From NCBI GenBank assembly GCA_937889535.1, contig CALBZW010000014.1:28191-92190 (forward strand): DNA of 64,000 nt, written 5' to 3'. This document shows positions 58,724 to 64,000 of this stretch, in pieces. The stretch's first letter is position 1; each line of letters opens with the position of its first letter. This stretch comes from an uncultured Candidatus Saccharibacteria bacterium. GTDB taxonomy: Bacteria > Patescibacteriota > Saccharimonadia > Saccharimonadales > Saccharimonadaceae. Made by a program: the position numbers and the translations under genes. Under the pieces are notes generated by a model that saw nothing but the letters and a program-made list of their open reading frames with translations, did no database searches and had not been told where the DNA came from.

Positions 58724-59906
58724 TATAGAAATTGAAAAACTTATTCCTGGTGGTCAGGCTCTCGGTACACTCGAAAATGGAAAGAAGATCATGCTCTGGG
58801 GTACGCTACCGGGCGAAATCGTAACCAAAGTCCACGTTACGAAGGAAAAGTCAAGCTATTGCGAAGGTGTTGCCGAAGAAAACGCCAAAAAGTCTCAATA
58901 CCGCATTGAGCCAAAAGATGAGTGCTATCTTGCAACTTCGCCTTGGCAGATTATGACTTATGAATATGAATTGGAACAGAAATTTGCGATTCTTAAAGAG
59001 ATTTATCGCCAAGCCAAAGTTGATCTCAGCGAGATTACAGTTAGCCCAGTTCAGACCGACGGCCAGGATTTTCATTATCGTAACAAAATGGAATATGCCC
59101 TGTATTACAACCATGCAGACGAGAAAATCTATCCCGCTTTTCACGGCCGTGGCAGTCACCGCAAAGTTCCAGTCGTGCAATCCAGTCTTGAACGCTCTGA
59201 GATCTGGCAACGCGCCACAGAAATTATCGATGAGTTAAACGCACGAGGTGAAGATGCGCGTAAATACCAGAGTTTATTGCTTAGATGCGATCAAAACGGC
59301 AGCGTCAGCGGCGGGTTGTATGAAAATCATAAACCACATCAAGAGTTCACGAGTCTCAGCGACAGTATTATGGGTGAAACTTATACTTATTCGCCGAATG
59401 GCTTTTTCCAGATCAACCTACCCGTATATGAAATGGCGTTACGAGAGATAAAGGGCTGGGTTAAAGCGGGCAATGTCCTTGATCTATATTCTGGGGTTGG
59501 CACGATTGGGCTCAGCGTAGCACGCGACAAAAATCTCGTCCTCGTCGAATGCGATAAATCAGCTTATCGTGAACTCGAAGCTAATGTCGAAAAAGTCAAG
59601 TTATCAAGCAGTAGCTCGGTGCATATCACTCCGATACTAGCAAAGTCCGAAGATGCACTAGAGTATATCGCGCCCGACCAAACCGTGATCGTCGACCCAC
59701 CCCGTGCCGGTTGTATGCCAGAAGTGATTGCGAAATTCAACGCGACCGAGCCGAGGACGATCATTTATCTATCCTGCAACCCAGTGACACAAGCCCGCGA
59801 CATCAGCAAGTTGCTTGATATATATAGTATTGTTAGCGTAACACCTTATAATTTCTTCCCACGCACTCCACATCTCGAAAACTTAGTCATTTTGGAGCAT
59901 AAATAA
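58716..59906 (+). CDS. TrmA/RlmD-family RNA (uracil-5)-methyltransferase
   Basis: Methylates a uracil C5 in tRNA or rRNA. DLYSGVGTIGLSVA is the SAM-binding motif, DPPRAGCMPEV and YLSCNPVTQARD the catalytic region with the nucleophile cysteine, and FFPRTPHLENLVILE the usual end. A TRAM-like start is present. It lacks the iron-sulfur cysteines of RlmD. 396 residues. Confidence 0.9.
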   Translation: MNNIEIEKLIPGGQALGTLENGKKIMLWGTLPGEIVTKVHVTKEKSSYCEGVAEENAKKSQYRIEPKDECYLATSPWQIMTYEYELEQKFAILKEIYRQAKVDLSEITVSPVQTDGQDFHYRNKMEYALYYNHADEKIYPAFHGRGSHRKVPVVQSSLERSEIWQRATEIIDELNARGEDARKYQSLLLRCDQNGSVSGGLYENHKPHQEFTSLSDSIMGETYTYSPNGFFQINLPVYEMALREIKGWVKAGNVLDLYSGVGTIGLSVARDKNLVLVECDKSAYRELEANVEKVKLSSSSSVHITPILAKSEDALEYIAPDQTVIVDPPRAGCMPEVIAKFNATEPRTIIYLSCNPVTQARDISKLLDIYSIVSVTPYNFFPRTPHLENLVILEHK

Positions 59907-59907
59907 C

Positions 59908-62900
59908 ATGGGATTAAACAAAGAGCAACGCGAAGCGGTCGAGTACCTAGACGGACCATTGTTAGTGCTAGCTGGACCGGGAACTGGCAAGACGCAATTG
60001 TTGTCCGCCAAGGTTGCGTATATTCTCGAAAATACCGATACCAATCCCGAAAATATTCTTTGTTTAACTTTTACCGAATCTGGCGCCAGTAACATGCGCG
60101 AACGCCTCAGTAGCATGATCGGCAAAGCTGCGAGTAGCGTCAATATCTTTACTTATCATGCTTTTGGTTCAAACATCCTTGAACGCTACAAAAATTATGC
60201 CGAGAATTTTAACCGTGAACTCGACAATGTAATCGACGGCGTTACCCAGTACAAGTACGTGCGCGAGATTCAAGACGGCTTAGCAGCAACTAATATTCTG
60301 AAGACCACCAAGGTCAATGACCTGGTCGAGACGATTAGTCATGCGAAATCCGCTAGATTAAGTGCAGATGACCTCGCGAAAATCGCTACACGCAATATCG
60401 CCGATAGCGAAAAGATTAGCGCAGCAAGTACCGAAATTCTAGAAAACCTTAAACCGCGCATGAAATACGAACTCGCCGTGGCGGAAGTTTACCAGCCACT
60501 ACTTGAAGCATTGAGTGAGTACACTAGTAGTGAGCCGATTATTGGTAATGTCGAGCCAAGCGCTAATGGCCTCGTACGCGAGCTCGCCGAGATTATTGAG
60601 ACCGAGAGTGCGAAAGATAAGCCTAGCGTTAGTCCGCTTACGAAATGGAAGAATCAACGCTTTGAACGCGATAGTATGGGGAATTATCGCCTCAAAGATT
60701 ATATCGCGAACAAAAAGCTCGCCGCTTTGAGCGAAGTCATGCGCACGTATGAAGAAAAACTGCGTAATGAGGGAATGTTTGATTTCGCTGATATGATCGA
60801 GGAAGCGATTCAAGCCCTACGCGAAGATCGTGGCTTCCGACTCAGCCTGTCTGAGATTTTCCAGTATATCCTGCTCGATGAATTTCAGGATACTAACCCT
60901 TCGCAGTTTGAACTGATTAAGTTGTTGACTGATTATGAAAACCCGAGCGTCATGGCGGTGGGTGACGACGACCAAGCAATTTTTGAGTTTCAAGGCGCGA
61001 ATGCTAGCAACTTGTTAGATTATCAAGAGCATTACGGCGCAAAAGTTATTACTTTGCTAGATAATTATCGCAGCACTAGCGAAATTTTGGCATTTTCGCA
61101 TCGCGTCGCCGAACAAGTCGGTGATAGCTTCGCCAAACATCACGGCGTCGCCAAGGTACTAAGGTCAATGTTTGAGTTGTTAGGCAAAAAACAACCCGCC
61201 GAGTGTCAGATCGAGCGTCATGAGTTCAGTGTCGCCAGTGATGAATATTATTGGGTTGCGAAGCGTATCCGCAACCTGATTGACCGCGGCGAAAATCCCG
61301 ATGAGATTGCCGTAATTGCGCCGAAACATAAACATCTCGCACCATTATTACCATATTTGAAAAACCAGAACATTAACATCGCCTACGAGAAGAAATCTAA
61401 CTTACTTGAAGACCCGAAAATTCATGAGCTAATTGTAGTCGCCGAATTTGCGAATGACCTCGCAAACGAAAAACAACCCGGCCATCGCCTGCTCGAAATC
61501 CTCAGTTTTCCGTGGCTCGAAATCGACACTCTGCAAGCTCTTGAAGTTGCGTATAACGCAAAAAAGTCCGAAAAATCATTACTCGGATACTTACGCGAGA
61601 GCGAAGATACGAAATTACAACGTATCGCTCAATGGCTCGCCGATCTCGCCATGCAGAGTTTTGAGGCTCCACTAGAGCTATGGCTCGACTATTTGATTGG
61701 CGCTCGCACGCTGAATGATTTTTGTTCACCTTATTTAGCATATTATGAGGCGCACGGTAGCAAAAGCGAAGTTTTTGAATTTTACGAAAATCTTAACGCA
61801 CTGAAAAACACCGTCGTCCAACATACGCGCAACCAAAATCCAAAACTGGCCGATTTTATCAACATGATTCATGACTACGAAGAAGCTGACGCCAGCATTA
61901 TCAATACCAGCCCCTATCGCGACGCCGAACACGCTGTCCAGCTCATGTCCGCCCATAAAAGTAAAGGGCTTGAGTTCAAGTGGGTTTTCATGATTGCCGT
62001 CGACGAGCTCGCTTGGGGTAAGGCAAAGGGGAACAATAACATGTTCAGTCTCCCGAGCAACCTTAGCCAAATTCGCCACACCGGCGTCACGGACGATGAG
62101 AAGCTGCGCCTGCTCTTCGTCGCGATTACCCGCGCGAAGGAACATCTCGTTATGACGAACTCAGTGCAAGATTTTTCCGAAAAACAAGTCGCTCGGCTAG
62201 GCTATCTTGACGAAGTGCGTGACGAAAAGGCAGAAGTGCAAGTTTCCCCGTACTTGCCAGAAGGCGCGCAGGAAATTCATACCCATTATGACGAGTTTGA
62301 CGAAGAGACCCGCCTAAGCGAATTGCGCCAAGACTGGATTTCGAGTTACCAGGTGTTGACGCCGGATCTTAAATTGTTATTACAAGCGCGCCTCGCGAAT
62401 TACCGTCTGACCGCGACCGATTTGACAAGTTTTATTGACATTATTTACGCCGGCCCACAAGCGGTTTACAAGAGTCGAGTGCTCTCCGCTCCCGATGAAC
62501 CGTTAACTATGCAGCTTGCGTACGGGAATTTAATTCACAGTACGCTTGAACAAGTTACGAATCAAGGAGCTGACCAAACTGCCGCACTGAAACATTTTCG
62601 TGAGAAAGCTACCGAAGTCCCGTTACAAGCCCGCGAAATCCGCGAGTTACAAGAAAAAGGTGAAGCTAGCCTGAAGATTGTGCTCGAAGAATTTCAAGAT
62701 ATTTTACGCGCCGATGGAGCAAAGGGCGAAGTTAACTTGTCATCCGAACATCTTAGCTTCAATGAAGTTCCTGTGACCGGCAAAATCGACCACATTAATA
62801 TCGACCGTACGACGAAAACTATTGAAGTTTATGATTTTAAGACCGGTAACTACCATGATAATAAATGGCAAAGTCACCCAACTCTGTATAAGTATGCTCT

Positions 62901-63213
62901 GCAGCTTGAATTTTATAAGTTATTGCTGAGTCTCTCTCCAAGTTATCGTAATTATAAGATCACGAAGGGTCATATTCTGTTCGTTTCGCCTGATGTCGAA
63001 GGGAAAGTTTACGATAAAGTCTATGAATATGATGACGCCGGCGCAAAAGAGTTGCGCACACTTGCCAAAGTCATTTATCAGCAGATTACGAGCCTTGAAT
63101 TTATCGAAAATCCTGAAATTAACATCCCCGGAGACAAGAAAAATACCCTAAAAGACGTGCGTGCTTTTGTCGAAAAATTGCTGGGGCAAGCTAAAAGTAT
63201 TGACAAAAAGTAA
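59908..63213 (+). CDS. AddA-like helicase-nuclease (UvrD plus PD-(D/E)XK)
   Basis: 1101 residues. Helicase motifs: AGPGTGKTQLL (I), LLDEFQDTNPSQF (II), GDDDQAIFEFQGAN (III), and FVAITRAKEHLVM (VI). The C-terminal nuclease has YGNLIHSTLEQV, PVTGKIDHINID and VYDFKTGNYHD. It likely resects DNA ends in recombination repair. The partner AddB is not seen here. A consensus promoter lies within its last codons. Confidence 0.92.
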   Translation: MGLNKEQREAVEYLDGPLLVLAGPGTGKTQLLSAKVAYILENTDTNPENILCLTFTESGASNMRERLSSMIGKAASSVNIFTYHAFGSNILERYKNYAENFNRELDNVIDGVTQYKYVREIQDGLAATNILKTTKVNDLVETISHAKSARLSADDLAKIATRNIADSEKISAASTEILENLKPRMKYELAVAEVYQPLLEALSEYTSSEPIIGNVEPSANGLVRELAEIIETESAKDKPSVSPLTKWKNQRFERDSMGNYRLKDYIANKKLAALSEVMRTYEEKLRNEGMFDFADMIEEAIQALREDRGFRLSLSEIFQYILLDEFQDTNPSQFELIKLLTDYENPSVMAVGDDDQAIFEFQGANASNLLDYQEHYGAKVITLLDNYRSTSEILAFSHRVAEQVGDSFAKHHGVAKVLRSMFELLGKKQPAECQIERHEFSVASDEYYWVAKRIRNLIDRGENPDEIAVIAPKHKHLAPLLPYLKNQNINIAYEKKSNLLEDPKIHELIVVAEFANDLANEKQPGHRLLEILSFPWLEIDTLQALEVAYNAKKSEKSLLGYLRESEDTKLQRIAQWLADLAMQSFEAPLELWLDYLIGARTLNDFCSPYLAYYEAHGSKSEVFEFYENLNALKNTVVQHTRNQNPKLADFINMIHDYEEADASIINTSPYRDAEHAVQLMSAHKSKGLEFKWVFMIAVDELAWGKAKGNNNMFSLPSNLSQIRHTGVTDDEKLRLLFVAITRAKEHLVMTNSVQDFSEKQVARLGYLDEVRDEKAEVQVSPYLPEGAQEIHTHYDEFDEETRLSELRQDWISSYQVLTPDLKLLLQARLANYRLTATDLTSFIDIIYAGPQAVYKSRVLSAPDEPLTMQLAYGNLIHSTLEQVTNQGADQTAALKHFREKATEVPLQAREIRELQEKGEASLKIVLEEFQDILRADGAKGEVNLSSEHLSFNEVPVTGKIDHINIDRTTKTIEVYDFKTGNYHDNKWQSHPTLYKYALQLEFYKLLLSLSPSYRNYKITKGHILFVSPDVEGKVYDKVYEYDDAGAKELRTLAKVIYQQITSLEFIENPEINIPGDKKNTLKDVRAFVEKLLGQAKSIDKK

Positions 63214-63228
63214 GTTATGGTGTATAAT
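63200..63228 (+). promoter_or_regulatory. Perfect consensus promoter of the zinc-ribbon gene
   Basis: TTGACA, 17 bases, TATAAT with TG extension, located across the helicase stop. Confidence 0.85.
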
Positions 63229-63245
63229 GACGATAGTTACAGACG

Positions 63246-63291
63246 AGTTGCGTCGGTGACTGGATTTTGGTGTATCTAGCACCACGCAACT
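63246..63291 (+). promoter_or_regulatory. Structured leader of the zinc-ribbon gene
   Basis: AGTTGCGT-C-GGTG pairs with CACC-ACGCAACT (12 base pairs with one bulge). A second short stem (AGAAA with TTTCT) follows before the AAAGGAGG site. Could be an attenuator or RNA switch; no known class is recognised. Confidence 0.5.
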
Positions 63292-63342
63292 TGAGAAACT
63301 AATGGTTTTCTGACATTCGCAAAATAAAGGAGGTGTTTATGA

Positions 63343-63882
63343 ATGTCAATCCCAAAGTTTAGTGTCCCGAAATTCCTGAAACCTTATCGGCAGCAGAGCT
63401 CTCAACAGCCGCAGACGTCACAGTTTACCGACGCGACTCGCAGAGGGTCAGAGTATTGTCCGTATTGCGGTGGATACCATAGCACGGATGCTGAAAGGCG
63501 CGCTTGCGCTGATGCGCACTCGTCGATCGATTCTCAGTATCGCTGCCCGCGCTGCGGTCAGTATCATGACACACTGTATGCCGCCGAACATTGCTGCGAC
63601 GAGGAGAAACGCTACGAGCGCAAATACGACCCGCAGACTTATGCCGGATACACCAGTGGGTATGGCAGCGAACCCGCAGAAACCGGTAGTAGCTGGTATC
63701 CCGGCAGGCAATCTACTTCCAGCGGAGGCAGCAGCGGTGAAAGTATTTTTGAGTCGCTTTTCAATTTTGGCGGCAATAAGGAAACCGAGCACGAGCAAAG
63801 TTCAGGTGGAGGAATCCTCGATTCATTTTTTAACGCCGGCGGCGGTGGCAATAAGAAAGGTGGTGGCGGATTCTTCGGCTAG
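63343..63882 (+). CDS. Double zinc-ribbon protein with glycine-rich tail
   Basis: Residues 37-100 hold two ribbons of similar pattern: YCPYCGGYHSTDAERRAC, then RCPRCGQYHDTLYAAEHCC. Each has C-x-x-C-G followed by a distal cysteine, so zinc binding is likely. The rest is serine, glutamine and glycine rich, ending in GGGNKKGGGGFFG. No enzyme is recognised. The AAAGGAGG site and the perfect promoter suggest high expression. Confidence 0.7.
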   Translation: MSIPKFSVPKFLKPYRQQSSQQPQTSQFTDATRRGSEYCPYCGGYHSTDAERRACADAHSSIDSQYRCPRCGQYHDTLYAAEHCCDEEKRYERKYDPQTYAGYTSGYGSEPAETGSSWYPGRQSTSSGGSSGESIFESLFNFGGNKETEHEQSSGGGILDSFFNAGGGGNKKGGGGFFG

Positions 63883-63900
63883 AAAAGAAAACTATTATTT

Positions 63901-63940
63901 TACCACATGTGGTAAACGGGTGCACCTGCACCCGTTTTTT
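63901..63940 (+). terminator. Palindrome and terminator after the zinc-ribbon gene
   Basis: TACCACATGTGGTA (perfect 14-bp palindrome) followed by ACGGGTGC and GCACCCGT arms (8 bp) with TTTTTT. Confidence 0.8.
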
Positions 63941-64000
63941 AATCCAGCGCCTTACGCGCTCATCTTTGTCTTATCCTAGTCTCCTTCCTTTTTCTCCATT

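Noticed and set aside
63339..63362. Seven-codon ORF overlapping the zinc-ribbon start
   Set aside because: It has the same ribosome binding site but is very short; it may be chance. The longer frame has clear zinc motifs.
1..64000. CRISPR array or Cas genes
   Set aside because: No regular direct repeats with unique spacers and no Cas motif were seen.
1..64000. UGA recoding to glycine as in Gracilibacteria or Absconditabacteria
   Set aside because: Several genes end in TGA at the expected place, for example DUF167's upstream neighbour and the alpha/beta hydrolase, so TGA works as a stop.

Overview
This window is a gene-dense stretch of a bacterial chromosome. It most likely comes from a member of the Candidate Phyla Radiation (Patescibacteria), and Candidatus Saccharibacteria (TM7) is the best guess. 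The reasons are short intergenic gaps, many ATGA or one-base gene overlaps, UGA used as a normal stop, a cysteine-rich protein family typical of CPR genomes, a GatCAB system, FISUMP-like surface-protein fragments, and core genes broken out of their usual operons (rpsL-rpsG without fusA; rpsP and khpA separated by an inserted gene). No database search was possible, so the taxonomy is inference.

Layout. 1-8.2 kb: the end of a conjugation-type ATPase, a cysteine-rich CPR protein, DUF167, a TM2 protein, a GNAT acetyltransferase, two membrane or envelope proteins, uracil-DNA glycosylase, and a secreted cutinase-vWA-PKD protein. 8.2-16.4 kb: FAD oxidoreductase, trigger factor, rpsL-rpsG, then a sugar-phosphate operon (gapA, rpiB, rpe-like, PfkB kinase, LOG). 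16.4-19.4 kb: a minus-strand run of small unknown genes plus a SpoU methylase. 19.4-22.4 kb: leuS and an editing protein. 22.5-24.5 kb: a membrane protein followed by a gene-poor tract holding two promoterless FISUMP-like cassettes, an inverted-repeat-bounded 194-bp element, tRNA-Gln and a long hairpin. 24.5-30.9 kb: rpmF-nusB-nudix-rnc, rpsP, khpA and interspersed orphan genes. 31-38.4 kb: rpoB-rpoC. 38.4-44.5 kb: a third cassette, a MerR regulator, and gatC-gatA-HEPN-like-gatB-helicase. 44.5-49.2 kb: a 1548-residue surface protein. 49.3-51.4 kb: fusA. 51.5-63.2 kb: rmuC, CmpB-like, NrnA-like, hydrolase, cysS, a MacB-type ABC pair, a TrmA/RlmD methylase and an AddA-like helicase-nuclease. 63.3-63.9 kb: a zinc-ribbon protein.

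How the genes work together. Most genes serve transcription and translation. Several core proteins depart from near-universal rules: all eight zinc-ligand cysteines of RpoC are replaced, its catalytic motif reads NADYDGD, and EF-G carries NKIN instead of NKxD together with an altered G5 loop. Two promoter styles can be read directly. One has a TTGAC -35 box, a 17-bp spacer and a -10 box, mostly driving genes with Shine-Dalgarno leaders. The other is a TGn-extended -10 box placed 6-9 bp before the start codon with no Shine-Dalgarno, which implies leaderless mRNAs for at least nine genes.

The strongest candidate for an undescribed system is the set of FISUMP-like cassettes. Three promoterless 3' gene fragments share a near-identical 56-57 bp block and a conserved 3' end, flanking a divergent centre, as expected of donor cassettes for surface-protein variation.
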